From: Pelagibacterium xiamenense
Lineage (GTDB): Bacteria; Pseudomonadota; Alphaproteobacteria; Rhizobiales; Devosiaceae
Direction of reading: 5' to 3'
Assembly: GCF_021166475.1 (NCBI RefSeq)
Contig: NZ_JAJOYS010000003.1
Coordinates: 1-64,000, forward strand
DNA: 64,000 nucleotides
The notes under the pieces are model-generated. The model was not told the DNA's origin. It did no database searches and saw only the letters and a list, made by a program, of their open reading frames with translations. The stretch's first letter is position 1; the number at the start of each line of letters is the position of its first letter. This document shows, piece after piece, positions 40,546 to 49,875 of this stretch. Position numbers and translations under genes: made by a program.

Positions 40546-41025
40546 ATGGCCGCCTCAGGCGATACTCTTTCCATTGCGCCGGGTTCGGCCAAAGGACAAC
40601 ACTATCTGATCGTCGAAGCGCGGTTCTATAGCGACCTCGCCGATGCGCTGCTTGAGGGCGCGACGAAGGCGTTCGAGGAAGCAGGCGCGAGCTGGGACGT
40701 GGTTACGGTGCCCGGCGCGCTCGAAATCCCCGCCGCCATCGCCATGGCAAGCGATCTCAAAGGCGACAAATACGATGGCTACGTTGCTCTCGGCTGCGTC
40801 ATCCGCGGAGAAACCACCCACTACGAGATCGTTTCGGGCGAAAGCGCCCGCGCACTGATGGACCTCTCGCTCGCCGACGGCATTGCCCTGGGCAATGGCG
40901 TGCTGACCGTCGAAAACGAGAATCAGGCCTGGGTGCGGGCCCGCATGTCCGAACAGAACAAGGGCGGCGGCGCAGCGGTGGCCGCCATGACCATGGCCGC
41001 GCTCAAGGCGCGGTTCGAGGATTGA
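40546..41025 (+). CDS. ribH: 6,7-dimethyl-8-ribityllumazine synthase
   Basis: 159 residues. Condenses dihydroxybutanone phosphate with the pyrimidine from Rib[28 protein letters not shown] (His in the active site) and the substrate loop [10 protein letters not shown] are visible. N-terminal extension of about 15 residues, as in several alphaproteobacteria. ATG abuts the ribE stop. Followed by nusB six bases on. Confidence 0.96.
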   Translation: MAASGDTLSIAPGSAKGQHYLIVEARFYSDLADALLEGATKAFEEAGASWDVVTVPGALEIPAAIAMASDLKGDKYDGYVALGCVIRGETTHYEIVSGESARALMDLSLADGIALGNGVLTVENENQAWVRARMSEQNKGGGAAVAAMTMAALKARFED

Positions 41026-41031
41026 TTGCCA

Positions 41032-41508
41032 ATGGCTGACGAAGGCAAACGACAGGCCAACAAGCGCGGCTCGGCCCGCCTCGCTGCCGTGCAGGCGCTC
41101 TATCAGATGGATATCGGCCAGACCTCGCTCGAAGAGACGCTCGCCGAGTTCGAAGCGCTTCGCCTCGGCCGCGAGCTCGAAGGCGAACAATACCTTCCCG
41201 CCGACGCCGACTACTTCAAGCACATAGTACGCGGCGTCGTGCAGAACCAATTGAAGCTCGACCCGATCATCGACAGGACGCTGCAGGGCGGCTGGCCGAT
41301 GACCCGCATCGACGCCACCCTGCGCGCGCTTCTGCGCGCCGGCGTTTTCGAATTGACCATGCGCAAGGATATTCCCTTCAAGGTCGTGATACGCGAATAT
41401 GTCGATGTCGCGCTCGCCTTTTACGAGGACGAGGTGCCGGGCATGGTCAACGGTGTGCTCGACTCTGTGGCGCGGCAACATTCCGAAGGGTACGGGGCCC
41501 AGGAGTAG
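41032..41508 (+). CDS. nusB: Transcription antitermination factor NusB
   Basis: 158 residues from ATG 41032; the TTG at 41026 is less likely. Helical NusB fold: RGSARLAAVQALYQMD at the N-terminus, then RALLRAGVFELTMRKDIP and VVIREYVDVALAFYEDEVPGMVNGVLD. It binds boxA RNA with S10 for rRNA antitermination. The conserved ribH-nusB pair. The usual thiL gene is missing and an MFS gene follows instead. Confidence 0.96.
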   Translation: MADEGKRQANKRGSARLAAVQALYQMDIGQTSLEETLAEFEALRLGRELEGEQYLPADADYFKHIVRGVVQNQLKLDPIIDRTLQGGWPMTRIDATLRALLRAGVFELTMRKDIPFKVVIREYVDVALAFYEDEVPGMVNGVLDSVARQHSEGYGAQE

Positions 41509-41531
41509 CCCCGCCCGCAAGGGGAGGGGCC

Positions 41532-42731
41532 ATGAGTGCCACACGCAATATCGTTCTGCTATCGGGCAACCAGGCCATCACGGGCTCTTCGCAAGGCATC
41601 GTGATCGCCGTCGGCGCGCTCGCGGCGGCGACGCTGGCGCCCGACCGTGCTCTCGCAACCGTGCCCACGACCGTCATGATCATCGGCATGGCCTTAACAG
41701 CCGGCCCCGCGGCAATCATTCTGCACAGGCTGGGGCGTACGCGCGGCCTGATGCTCGGCGTGGTTATCGCGATGGTGGGCGGCCTTGTCGCGGCTCTGAG
41801 CCTTGTCCTTGGCAGCTTTGTTGTTCTTGCGTTCGGCTACGGGCTTATCGGTGCCGCCGCCGCGTTCGGCCAGCAGACGCGCTTTGCGGCGGCCGACAGC
41901 GTGCCGCCCGACATGAAGGCTCGTGCCGTATCCTGGGTCATGTTCGGCGGTGTTCTGGCCGGTTTCCTCGGCCCGCGTCTGGCGAGCATGACCGCCGAAG
42001 CGGTTCCGGGCGCGAGCTATGCCGGTTCGTTCCTCTCGCTCGCGGCGCTCGGCATCGTGGCGCTCGCGCTCCTGAGTTTTACACAGCTCCCCAAGGGCGA
42101 GCGCAGGCCGGAAAAGGGTACTGACGGGCGCCCCACGGCCCAATTGCTCCGCGACCCGGACATTTTCGTGCCGATGGTCACGGCCATGGCGTCCTATGTG
42201 CTCATGACGTTCGTGATGGTCGCTGCGCCGCTTGCGATGGTTTATCTTTGCGGGCACACGACCGCCGATGCCGCCAATTCGATCCAATGGCACGTCGTTG
42301 CGATGTTCGCGCCGAGCTTTGTCACCGGCGCCATCATCAACCGCATCGGCACCCATCTCACGATCGGCATCGGCCTTGTGCTGATTCTCGCGGCCGCGGC
42401 GACGTCGCTCCACGGCATCACCACGCTCCATTTCGATATCGCGCTGATCCTGCTCGGGCTGGGCTGGAATTTCGGCTTTATCGGCTCGACGGTCATGCTC
42501 TCGAAGGGCTACCGGCCCGAGGAGGGCGCACGCGTTCAGGCGCTCAACGAGCAGTTCGTCTTCGGCACCATGGCCATCGCTTCGATCGGCGCAGGCGTGC
42601 TGCTCAACATCCTGGGCTGGGGGGCGATCAACATGATGGTCGTGCCCATCGCCGGCGCCGCGCTGGCTCTGCTCATTTGGGCGGATTTCCGCGGCCGGCG
42701 CGTGCGCCAGGCCGCGATGCCGTCAGATTGA
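41532..42731 (+). CDS. MFS transporter, unknown substrate
   Basis: 399 residues, 12 predicted hydrophobic spans. The start has an AGGGGAGGGG site. Motif A-like loop is LHRLGRTRGLMLG in TM2-3. It resembles the YfkF/NreB-like small MFS group, but the substrate cannot be told. It follows nusB closely (23 bases) and may be cotranscribed. The C-terminus overlaps the convergent bamE by a few bases. Confidence 0.82.
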   Translation: MSATRNIVLLSGNQAITGSSQGIVIAVGALAAATLAPDRALATVPTTVMIIGMALTAGPAAIILHRLGRTRGLMLGVVIAMVGGLVAALSLVLGSFVVLAFGYGLIGAAAAFGQQTRFAAADSVPPDMKARAVSWVMFGGVLAGFLGPRLASMTAEAVPGASYAGSFLSLAALGIVALALLSFTQLPKGERRPEKGTDGRPTAQLLRDPDIFVPMVTAMASYVLMTFVMVAAPLAMVYLCGHTTADAANSIQWHVVAMFAPSFVTGAIINRIGTHLTIGIGLVLILAAAATSLHGITTLHFDIALILLGLGWNFGFIGSTVMLSKGYRPEEGARVQALNEQFVFGTMAIASIGAGVLLNILGWGAINMMVVPIAGAALALLIWADFRGRRVRQAAMPSD

Positions 42732-43169
42732 CTGCAGAATGGCCTCGATAAAGCCCTGGTCCTCGCCGAACGAGGCCGTTCGGCGCTGTTCGATGGCAAC
42801 CACCTGACCGTCCTCCAGCGTATAGACCGCCTTGTCGACGACGCGGTTATTGCTGCCGAAGTAAACCGCCAGCACCGTGCGCTCCTGCACCGTCTGCAAA
42901 CCGAACGCCGTCTCGGTCACCTTGGTCTCGATGTAATACCAGGCGGTTTCCTGGGAAAACGTGCTCTGGGTCTGCGGGGTGCCCAGAACGATCTCCACGA
43001 GGTCGCGGCTCACGCCGGGCCGGATCTGCGCAACGGCGTCGTCTGGAATATCGTATCCCAGCGTGCGGTTGGAAATGAAACCGGTGCCCGAGCAGCCCGC
43101 AAGCGCGACACCAAGGGCGGCGGCAACGGCAATGGAGCTCAGGCGAAGACGGACCGGACGCAAAGGCAT
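42723..43169 (-). CDS. bamE: Outer membrane protein assembly factor BamE
   Basis: 148 residues with a lipoprotein signal (AAALGVALAGCSG, lipobox LAGC). SmpA/OmlA domain: IRPGVSRDLVEIVLGTPQTQ and the WYYIETKVTE strand. It is part of the BAM complex that inserts beta-barrels such as the porin here. Ribosome binding site AGAGGAAAG. Convergent with the MFS gene and divergent from the bc1 chaperone. Confidence 0.93.
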   Translation of the reverse strand: MPLRPVRLRLSSIAVAAALGVALAGCSGTGFISNRTLGYDIPDDAVAQIRPGVSRDLVEIVLGTPQTQSTFSQETAWYYIETKVTETAFGLQTVQERTVLAVYFGSNNRVVDKAVYTLEDGQVVAIEQRRTASFGEDQGFIEAILQSI

Positions 43170-43419
43170 GGAATTGACTTTCCTCTTGGCTCTCGACTAT
43201 AGCCTCGCGCAGCGCGCCGAGGACGAGGGTGTTGTTTTAGCGCGTGTTCGGAAGAGGCGGATACCACTTTTTCGTCCCGAACACGCGGCCACTCAAGGAC
43301 TTGAGCGTGCCGCAGCGAATACAATTCGACGCGAACGCTATAGCCGTCCAAAGGCTGTTCTGGCAAGCGAGCAATCCGAAACGACTTTGCCGCCGCCGAT
43401 TTCGAGGTCTCGTAAAGCC

Positions 43420-43947
43420 ATGATCCTCCCGATCTTCAAAAAGACCAGCCTCCAAGGCCCCATCTTGGCTGCCTATAACCGTATTGTGGCGCAATCCCGG
43501 CGGGAGATATTCTACTCTCAATGGGGTGTAGAGGACTCGCTGACCGGCCGTTTCGACATGCTTTCGCTCCATATGGCGCTCGTGTTCCGGCGACTCCGCC
43601 GTGAAGGCAAGCCCGCCAAGGTCTTCTCGCAGAACCTTTTTGATTGCTTTTTCCAGGATATGGACCGCTCTCTGCGCGAGATGGGCGTGGGCGATCTTTC
43701 GGTCGGCAAACGCATCGAGAAGATGGGAAGTCTGTTCTACGGCTTGCTGGCGGTGCTCAACGAGGCGATGGACAGCGGGGAGCCGGACCGGCTGAAAGCC
43801 GTCCTCTCGCGAAATTTCCACAACGGAGAAACCCATCCGGCGCTCGACGCGTTTGCCGATTACGTCCTGTTGTGCGACGACGTCCTCGCCACCCAGGAGA
43901 CCGCCGAACTCCTCGGCGGCGCGATCGCATTTGGAGAGCCCGCTTGA
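43420..43947 (+). CDS. Ubiquinol-cytochrome c chaperone (CBP3-like)
   Basis: 175 residues from ATG 43420; the frame opens upstream (42961) but that part is antisense to bamE. Ubiq_cyt_C_chap domain: AAYNRIVAQSRREIFYSQWGV, LTGRFDMLSLHMALVFRRLRR and LFDCFFQDMDRSLREMGVGDLSVGK are typical. It aids assembly of the cytochrome bc1 complex. Conserved bamE/chaperone/DUF177/plsX order of Rhizobiales. Its TGA overlaps the TTG start of the next gene. Confidence 0.92.
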   Translation: MILPIFKKTSLQGPILAAYNRIVAQSRREIFYSQWGVEDSLTGRFDMLSLHMALVFRRLRREGKPAKVFSQNLFDCFFQDMDRSLREMGVGDLSVGKRIEKMGSLFYGLLAVLNEAMDSGEPDRLKAVLSRNFHNGETHPALDAFADYVLLCDDVLATQETAELLGGAIAFGEPA

Positions 43948-44480
43948 CCGAGCACGAACATTTCGATCTCGACGCGCGTATCAAGGTCGACAAGATTCCC
44001 GCCGGCGGCCGTGCCGTTGCGGTCGAGACGGACGACGCACAGCGGGCCCAGCTCGCCGAGCGCTTCCAGGTTTCCGCCGTGAACGCGTTTGCGGCCCACG
44101 TGACCGCGACGCGGTTCCGCGGCGGCATACGCGCCCAGGGGCGGGTGACGGGCGAGGTCGTCCAGCCGTGCGTCGTAACGCAGGATCCCGTGGTTCAGAA
44201 GATCGACGAGCCAGTCGACCGCGTCTTCCTGCCCGGCCACCATCAGGCCGACGACGCGGGGGCAGGCGCCGAGGTGTTCGTCAATCTCGAGGACGAGGAT
44301 TTTCCCGACTATTTCGAGGGCGACGAGATCGATCTCGCCGACCTTGTGATGGAGGTATTTGCCCTCGCGATCGATCTTTACCCCCGCGCGCCGGGGGCCG
44401 AATTGCCCGATGGGGGTGCGGGGGACGATCCGGCGGAAGCCTCGCCCTTCGCCGCCCTCAAGGGCCTTAAAAAGGACTGA
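43944..44480 (+). CDS. YceD/DUF177 family protein
   Basis: 178 residues from TTG 43944, which overlaps the previous stop (TTGA) and has GGAGAG seven bases upstream. Homolog of YceD, a small protein linked to 23S rRNA/ribosome and fatty-acid genes. The acidic motif VNLEDEDFPDYFEGDEIDLADLVMEVFALAIDLYPRAPG is diagnostic. In most bacteria it precedes rpmF-plsX; here rpmF is absent and plsX follows 98 bases on. Divergent start of translation on a rare TTG is worth confirming. Confidence 0.88.
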   Translation: MTEHEHFDLDARIKVDKIPAGGRAVAVETDDAQRAQLAERFQVSAVNAFAAHVTATRFRGGIRAQGRVTGEVVQPCVVTQDPVVQKIDEPVDRVFLPGHHQADDAGAGAEVFVNLEDEDFPDYFEGDEIDLADLVMEVFALAIDLYPRAPGAELPDGGAGDDPAEASPFAALKGLKKD

Positions 44481-44578
44481 ACGCGGCTTGACCTTGGGTC
44501 CAAGAACCTTGCACACATGGCCCTCTCGGCTAAGGTGCGCCGGCGCCGGGGAGGTTTATTTCTTATGACAGGCGGTCA

Positions 44579-45646
44579 ATGAGTGACACGATAACGATCT
44601 CCGTGGACGCGATGGGTGGCGACAACGCACCCGGGGCGCCTATCGACGGAGCCAATTTGCTCTTGCGGGAGCGGCCCGACGCCAGGTTCATTTTCCATGG
44701 CCGCAAGGAAGTGATCGAACCGTTGGTCGCGCAGCATCCCCAATTGCGCGAGAGCTGCGATATCCGGCACGCCGAAACCGTCATCACGATGGAGGACAAG
44801 CCGAGCCAGGCCCTGCGCAAGGGCAGGGGCACATCCTCCATGTGGGCGGCGATCCAGTCGGTTAAGGACGGCGAAGCCGATGTCGCGATCTCGGGCGGCA
44901 ACACCGGTGCGCTGATGGCCATGGCGACCTTTTGCCTGCGGCCCATGGAAGGCATTTCCCGCCCCGCCATCGCCGCGATCTGGCCGACGCTCAAATCCGA
45001 CATCATCGTTCTCGACGTTGGGGCGACCATCGGCGCTGACGCCGAACAGCTCGTGGATTTCTCGATTCTCGGGTCGGCGATGGCGCGCGCGCTTTTCGAT
45101 ATGGAAACCCCTTCGATCGGGCTCCTGAACGTCGGCGTCGAGGAGGCCAAGGGCAACGAATGGGTGAAGGACGCCGCAAGGATCCTGTCCACCTCTGAAG
45201 GCGGCGGGTTCAAATATCACGGCTTCGTCGAAGGCGACGACCTGGGCAAGGGAACCGTGGACGTGGTCGTCACAGAGGGCTTCACGGGCAATATTGCGCT
45301 CAAGACCGCCGAGGGCACGGCCCGCCAGGTCGGCACCTACCTGTCAAACGCATTGCGCGCGGGCTTTTTCTCGCGGCTCGGCGCTTTGCTCGCCAGCAGC
45401 GCGCTTTCCGCCATCAGAAGCAAGATGGACCCGCGCACCGTCAATGGCGGGGTCTTTCTTGGCCTCAACGGTGTCGTCATCAAGAGCCACGGCTCGACCG
45501 ACGAGATCGGCTACAAGAGTGCGCTGGGGCTGGCCTACGACATGGCGCGCAACGAACTCATCGGCAAGATCGCTGACGGTCTGGAACGCTTCCACCCCGC
45601 CGCCCTGCCAGTCGAAAATCTGCAATCGGAGGCACCCCCAGCGTGA
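44579..45646 (+). CDS. plsX: Phosphate acyltransferase PlsX
   Basis: 355 residues. Makes acyl-phosphate from acyl-ACP for phospholipid synthesis. Motifs [48 protein letters not shown] and [15 protein letters not shown]. Its TGA overlaps the fabH GTG (GTGA). A 12-base palindrome CTTGGGTCCAAG lies at about 44493-44504 upstream; no FadR or FabR gene nearby. Confidence 0.97.
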   Translation: MSDTITISVDAMGGDNAPGAPIDGANLLLRERPDARFIFHGRKEVIEPLVAQHPQLRESCDIRHAETVITMEDKPSQALRKGRGTSSMWAAIQSVKDGEADVAISGGNTGALMAMATFCLRPMEGISRPAIAAIWPTLKSDIIVLDVGATIGADAEQLVDFSILGSAMARALFDMETPSIGLLNVGVEEAKGNEWVKDAARILSTSEGGGFKYHGFVEGDDLGKGTVDVVVTEGFTGNIALKTAEGTARQVGTYLSNALRAGFFSRLGALLASSALSAIRSKMDPRTVNGGVFLGLNGVVIKSHGSTDEIGYKSALGLAYDMARNELIGKIADGLERFHPAALPVENLQSEAPPA

Positions 45647-46617
45647 CCAAGATTACCACCCAAGTGCGCGGCATGGGCAGCTATCTGCCCGAGCGGGTGA
45701 TGACCAATGAGGAGATGGCGACCATTGTCGACACCTCGGACGAATGGATCGTCCAGCGCACGGGCATCCGCGAACGGCACCTTGCCGCCGACGGCGAGAT
45801 GACCTCGGACCTGTGTCTCAAGGCCTCCGAGCGCGCGCTCGAAGCCGCGGGCATGACGGCCGCCGATATCGACCTCATCATCGTCGCGACAACGACGCCC
45901 GACCAGACGTTTCCGGCGACCGCGGCTATCCTCCAGACCAAGCTCGGCATGTCCCATGGCATGGCCTTCGACATCCAGGCCGTCTGTTCGGGCTTCGTTT
46001 TCGCGCTCACGACCGCCGACACCTACCTGCGCACCGGGCTCGCCAAGCGCGCACTCGTCGTTGGCGCGGAGACTTTTTCGCGCATTCTCGACTGGACCGA
46101 CCGCACGACATGCGTTCTGTTCGGCGACGGCGCAGGGGCGATGGTCGTTGAAGCCGTCGAGACCGGCGACGACGCTGAAAGCGGAATTCTGGCCTCGAGC
46201 CTGCGCACCGACGGCGCGCACTGGAAAAAGCTCTATGTCGACGGCGGCGTATCCTCGACCGGCACCGTTGGCCACGTGCATATGGAGGGCCGTGAGGTTT
46301 TCAAGCACGCCGTGGGCATGATTTCGGACGTCATCGAAGACGTTCTCGAAAAGACCGGCAAGACCACCGAGGACCTCGACTGGTTCGTTCCGCACCAGGC
46401 CAACAAGCGCATCATTGACGGCGCAGGCCGCAAACTCGGCATTCCCGAGGAAAAGACCATTGTTACGGTGGACAGGCACGCCAATACCTCCGCCGCGTCC
46501 GTCCCGCTGGCGCTGAGCGTCGCGGTCGCTGATGGCCGCATCAAAAAGGGCGATCTGGTGATGATCGAAGCGATGGGCGGCGGGTTTACCTGGGGTGCGA
46601 GCCTCATCCGCTGGTAG
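45643..46617 (+). CDS. fabH: 3-oxoacyl-ACP synthase III
   Basis: 324 residues from GTG 45643. Initiates fatty-acid synthesis from acetyl-CoA and malonyl-ACP. Catalytic triad Cys115 (QAVCSGFVF), His251 (VPHQANKRI) and Asn281 (RHANTSAAS). Coupled to plsX by a four-base overlap. Confidence 0.97.
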   Translation: MTKITTQVRGMGSYLPERVMTNEEMATIVDTSDEWIVQRTGIRERHLAADGEMTSDLCLKASERALEAAGMTAADIDLIIVATTTPDQTFPATAAILQTKLGMSHGMAFDIQAVCSGFVFALTTADTYLRTGLAKRALVVGAETFSRILDWTDRTTCVLFGDGAGAMVVEAVETGDDAESGILASSLRTDGAHWKKLYVDGGVSSTGTVGHVHMEGREVFKHAVGMISDVIEDVLEKTGKTTEDLDWFVPHQANKRIIDGAGRKLGIPEEKTIVTVDRHANTSAASVPLALSVAVADGRIKKGDLVMIEAMGGGFTWGASLIRW

Positions 46618-46926
46618 GCGTTGACCCTGCCGCAATAACAGCGTTAAGTACTTGATTTAAGGGCGCTAGGACCTGAGATCGCAACAGGGTGCATCATGAT
46701 ATCGACTTTTTGCCCGGATATGGCAGACGTCGCGGAACGCGCGTGGCGGCCGTGCGGGCAAGGGGGGAGTGTGGGGGATGCGAAGTGAAATCCGCTCTGC
46801 CGCTACGCGATGCGGGGACACCAATTGCGGCAGCAGGCGGCGGTACGATCCCGACACGACTGTTTTGTGACGCTTCCGGTTGACGCCGTCGCGAGGCCGG
46901 GACATTTTGAGGTTGAGGGGAGTGGT
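46618..46926. other. 309-base intergenic region before ihfA
   Basis: No gene supported; a 64-codon frame at 46689 looks random. A possible promoter is TTGACG (46880-46885), 17 bases, CATTTT (46903-46908), 19 bases before the ihfA ATG. Another TTGACC sits right after the fabH stop (46621-46626) with TAAGTA after 18 bases. So ihfA may be transcribed separately from plsX-fabH. Confidence 0.4.
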
Positions 46927-47238
46927 ATGGCGGCAAAAACAGTAACCCGTGCGGACTTGGCCGAGGCGGTCTACCAGTCCGTGGGCTTGTCACGCACCGA
47001 ATCGGCGGAGCTCGTGGAGCGCGTTCTCGATCTGATCAGCGATTCGCTCGCCGACGGCGACAACGTCAAACTCTCCTCTTTCGGATCGTTTCAGGTCCGC
47101 TCCAAAAACGAACGCATCGGCCGGAATCCCAAGACAGGCGAGGAGGTTCCCATCCTGCCGCGACGGGTTCTTGTGTTCAAACCCTCCAATGTCTTGAAAT
47201 CCAAGATCAACAAATCTATGGTCCGAACCGGAAAATAA
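46927..47238 (+). CDS. ihfA: Integration host factor alpha subunit
   Basis: 103 residues from ATG 46927 with GAGGGGAG; the frame continuing to 46810 is untranslated leader. HU/IHF fold: [21 protein letters not shown] at the start, then [27 protein letters not shown] with the GRNPKTG arm and R-R/P-intercalating proline. It bends DNA with IhfB for transcription and recombination. Order fabH-ihfA-merR is conserved. Confidence 0.95.
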   Translation: MAAKTVTRADLAEAVYQSVGLSRTESAELVERVLDLISDSLADGDNVKLSSFGSFQVRSKNERIGRNPKTGEEVPILPRRVLVFKPSNVLKSKINKSMVRTGK

Positions 47239-47262
47239 CGCTTTTTTACCGGGACTCACGCG

Positions 47263-47754
47263 TTGGACAAATCGCCAGACGCCTTCCGGACCATTTCCGA
47301 AGCGGCGGACGAACTCGACCTTCCTCAGCATGTGCTGCGTTTCTGGGAGACGCGGTTCAACCAGATCAAGCCCTTAAAGCGCGGCGGCGGCCGGCGCTAC
47401 TATCGTCCTGACGACGTGCAGCTGCTCAAGGGTATCCGCCACCTGCTGTACGACCAGGGCTTCACCATCAAGGGCGTCCAGCGCATCCTGAAAGAGCAGG
47501 GCGCACGCCATGTCATCGCCATCGGCGAAACCGGCCAGATCCAGCCCATTGCGCCCCAGCCCCAGCCCGGCGATCCAGATTTCATGGAAGATGCCGGCGC
47601 GGTCCCTGTGCCCGAAAACGGTGCCGCCCATCCCCAGGCACTCCCCCAACCCGAGCCTCTCCGCCTGACCGAAAACCAGCGCGCGCGTCTCAAGGAAACC
47701 CTCGCCCAGCTCATGGACTGCAAAGTCCTGCTCGACAAAGCCCGCAGCGGCTGA
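47263..47754 (+). CDS. MerR-family transcriptional regulator
   Basis: 163 residues from TTG 47263. MerR winged helix at the N-terminus: [25 protein letters not shown] (about 8-32), then [40 protein letters not shown]. The C-terminal half is a Pro/Glu-rich spacer and a short helix, without metal-binding cysteines, so it is not a mercury or copper sensor. It follows ihfA by 24 bases as in other Rhizobiales; target unknown. The TTG start has no strong site, so a start a few codons downstream cannot be excluded. Confidence 0.85.
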   Translation: MDKSPDAFRTISEAADELDLPQHVLRFWETRFNQIKPLKRGGGRRYYRPDDVQLLKGIRHLLYDQGFTIKGVQRILKEQGARHVIAIGETGQIQPIAPQPQPGDPDFMEDAGAVPVPENGAAHPQALPQPEPLRLTENQRARLKETLAQLMDCKVLLDKARSG

Positions 47755-47797
47755 GCCAATTGCGCACCCCCGCGCAGCGCTGGCGCGGCATATAATA

Positions 47798-47812
47798 TGA
47801 ATTTAATGCTCA
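47798..47812 (+). promoter_or_regulatory. Iron-responsive operator (TGA-N9-TCA) and -10 of the siderophore transporter operon
   Basis: TGA (47798-47800), nine bases, TCA (47810-47812), 98 bases before the binding-protein start. This is the form of the RirA operator of rhizobia. A perfect TATAAT at 47791-47796 lies just before it. Iron-replete repression by RirA would fit a siderophore importer. A six-base constraint alone has a modest chance rate, but the place is right. Confidence 0.6.
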
Positions 47813-47910
47813 ACTAATATTGACGCGCCCGGTCGCGCTCGGTAGGTAACTTGAGTTGCGCGGTCAGCTTAACGACCGCTGCTCCTTGCCACCAACTATT
47901 GGATTCTACC

Positions 47911-48837
47911 GTGACCAGGACATCGCTCATTTCCATTCCGGCCGTCTTTGCCGCTGCGCTCGCCCTCACCGCTGGAGCCCTGGCGCAGGACATCACCGTT
48001 ACCCACGCCCAGGGCGACACGACGCTCGACGGCGTCCCCGAAAAGGTCTTTTCCTACGACATCGCCTCCGTCGACACGCTCGAGGCGCTCGGAATTTCCG
48101 TCGACGGCGTGCCCGACGCCAATTTCCCCGATCATTTGAGCGCGTATGAAAGCGGCGACGTCCTCAAGATCGGCTCGCTGTTTGAACCTGACTATGAGCT
48201 CGTCAACGCTGAACAGCCCGATCTTGTGATCGTCGCCGGGCGGTCTTCGGCCGCTTTCCCCGATCTTTCAGCCATAGCGCCAACCGTCGACCTGTCTGTC
48301 GATTGGACCGACTTCCCCGGCACCATCAAGGCGCGCTCAGAAACCCTCGGCGAAATCTTCGGCAAAGAGGATGAGGTTTCCGCGCTCATTTCCGAGATCG
48401 ACGCGGACATGGCCGCCGTCAACGCCAAGGCGCCAGAGGCGGGCAATGCGCTCATCATCATGGTCAACGGCGGTCGGATTTCCGCATACGGCCCCGGTTC
48501 GCGATTCGGCTGGCTGCATGACGATCTCGGCATCGTACCGGCGATCGAGGACGTCGAGGCTGCCACCCACGGCGAGGCGGTATCCTTTGAGTTTCTGCTT
48601 GAAACCGATCCCGACTGGCTCTTCGTGATCGACCGCGACGCTGCGGTCGGGACCGAGGGCGGCCAGCCTGCCGAACAGGTGCTCGACAACGACCTCGTGC
48701 ACCAGATGTCGGCCTGGCAGAACGACCGGGTTCTCTATCTCGACCCCGTCAATTTCTACATCGTCAACGGCGGGCTCAACGCGCTCGGCGAGATGGTGAC
48801 CCAGGTCGGCGAAGCCATCGGCGCCGATCTCGGCTAA
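47911..48837 (+). CDS. Iron-siderophore ABC transporter, periplasmic binding protein
   Basis: 308 residues from GTG 47911, which starts the signal peptide (SLISIPAVFAAALALTAGAL, cleavage near ALA-QD). FatB/CeuE-type class III binding protein with two lobes joined by a helix: EALGISVDGVPDANFP, QPDLVIVAGRSSAAFPDL, TLGEIFGKEDEVSAL and LETDPDWLFVIDRDAA. Unlike enteric CeuE it has no lipobox, as common in alphaproteobacteria. It binds ferric siderophore, probably a catecholate or its breakdown product. First of four genes. Confidence 0.92.
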   Translation: MTRTSLISIPAVFAAALALTAGALAQDITVTHAQGDTTLDGVPEKVFSYDIASVDTLEALGISVDGVPDANFPDHLSAYESGDVLKIGSLFEPDYELVNAEQPDLVIVAGRSSAAFPDLSAIAPTVDLSVDWTDFPGTIKARSETLGEIFGKEDEVSALISEIDADMAAVNAKAPEAGNALIIMVNGGRISAYGPGSRFGWLHDDLGIVPAIEDVEAATHGEAVSFEFLLETDPDWLFVIDRDAAVGTEGGQPAEQVLDNDLVHQMSAWQNDRVLYLDPVNFYIVNGGLNALGEMVTQVGEAIGADLG

Positions 48838-48873
48838 CGCTTCCGACCCCGACTTCAGGCCCGCGCCCCATCC

Positions 48874-49875
48874 GTGGCGCGGGCTGCCTCACGCCAAGGA
48901 CTATTTGCCCGAGTGCTCCGTCTTCCTCTCGCCGCCGCCGCTGTGTTCGCGCTCGCCATAGTGAGCCTTTTCGTCGGCGTCTCCGACGTTTCCATCGCCA
49001 GTCTCGTTTCGGGCGGCGAGGATGGGCGCGCCATGATGGTGCTGCTCATAAGCCGTATTCCCCGCACGCTTGCGATCGTTCTCGCCGGCATGGGGCTGGC
49101 AATTGCGGGCATGATCATGCAGATGCTCGCGCGGAACCGCTTCGTTGAGCCATCGACCGCCGGCACCACCGAATCCGCCGGTCTGGGCCTGCTCGTCGTT
49201 CTCGTTTTTTTCCCGGACATGCCGCTGATCGGCAAGATGATCGTCGCTGCGGTTTTTGCCCTTGCGGGCACGGCGCTGTTTCTGCGCATCCTGCGCGAAA
49301 TCCCGCTGCGTTCGGTGCTGCTGGTGCCACTGGTCGGCATCATGCTTGGCGGCATCATCTCTTCGATTACCACCTTCTTCGCATACCGTTTTGAACTCCT
49401 GCAGTCTCTGGGCTCCTGGACGACCGGCGATTTTTCAAGCGTTCTCAGCGGACGCTACGAACTGCTGTGGATCGCTGCGGCCCTGACCGGCGCCGCCTGG
49501 CTCGCCGCCGACCGGTTCACCGTCGCGGGGATGGGCGAGGATTTCACAACCAATCTCGGGCTCAATTATCGCCGCGTGATGACGCTGGGGCTTGGGATCG
49601 TCTCGCTCGTAAGCGCCACCGTCGTCGTTACGGTTGGCTCCATCCCCTTCCTCGGCCTGATCGTCCCCAATGTCGTTTCCATGCTCATGGGCGACAACAT
49701 GCGCCGTGCGATTCCCTGGATCGCGCTCCTGGGCGCAGGCTTCGTCCTCGTCTGCGACATCGTTGGCCGCCTCATACGCTACCCATATGAGATACCGATC
49801 GGCACCGTTGTCGGGGTCGTCGGCAGTGCGATCTTCCTTTATCTCCTGCTGCGCCGCGAGGCCCGCTATGGCTGA
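48874..49875 (+). CDS. Iron-siderophore ABC transporter permease 1 (FecCD family)
   Basis: 333 residues with about nine membrane spans; the start (GTG 48874) is uncertain and a GTG at 48914 is possible. FecCD signature: SRIPRTLAIVLAGMGLAIAGMIMQMLARN, EPSTAGTTESAGLG, then VGSIPFLGLIVPNVVSMLMGDNMRRAIPW. It forms the channel with permease 2. Its stop overlaps the permease 2 start by eight bases. Confidence 0.92.
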   Translation: MARAASRQGLFARVLRLPLAAAAVFALAIVSLFVGVSDVSIASLVSGGEDGRAMMVLLISRIPRTLAIVLAGMGLAIAGMIMQMLARNRFVEPSTAGTTESAGLGLLVVLVFFPDMPLIGKMIVAAVFALAGTALFLRILREIPLRSVLLVPLVGIMLGGIISSITTFFAYRFELLQSLGSWTTGDFSSVLSGRYELLWIAAALTGAAWLAADRFTVAGMGEDFTTNLGLNYRRVMTLGLGIVSLVSATVVVTVGSIPFLGLIVPNVVSMLMGDNMRRAIPWIALLGAGFVLVCDIVGRLIRYPYEIPIGTVVGVVGSAIFLYLLLRREARYG

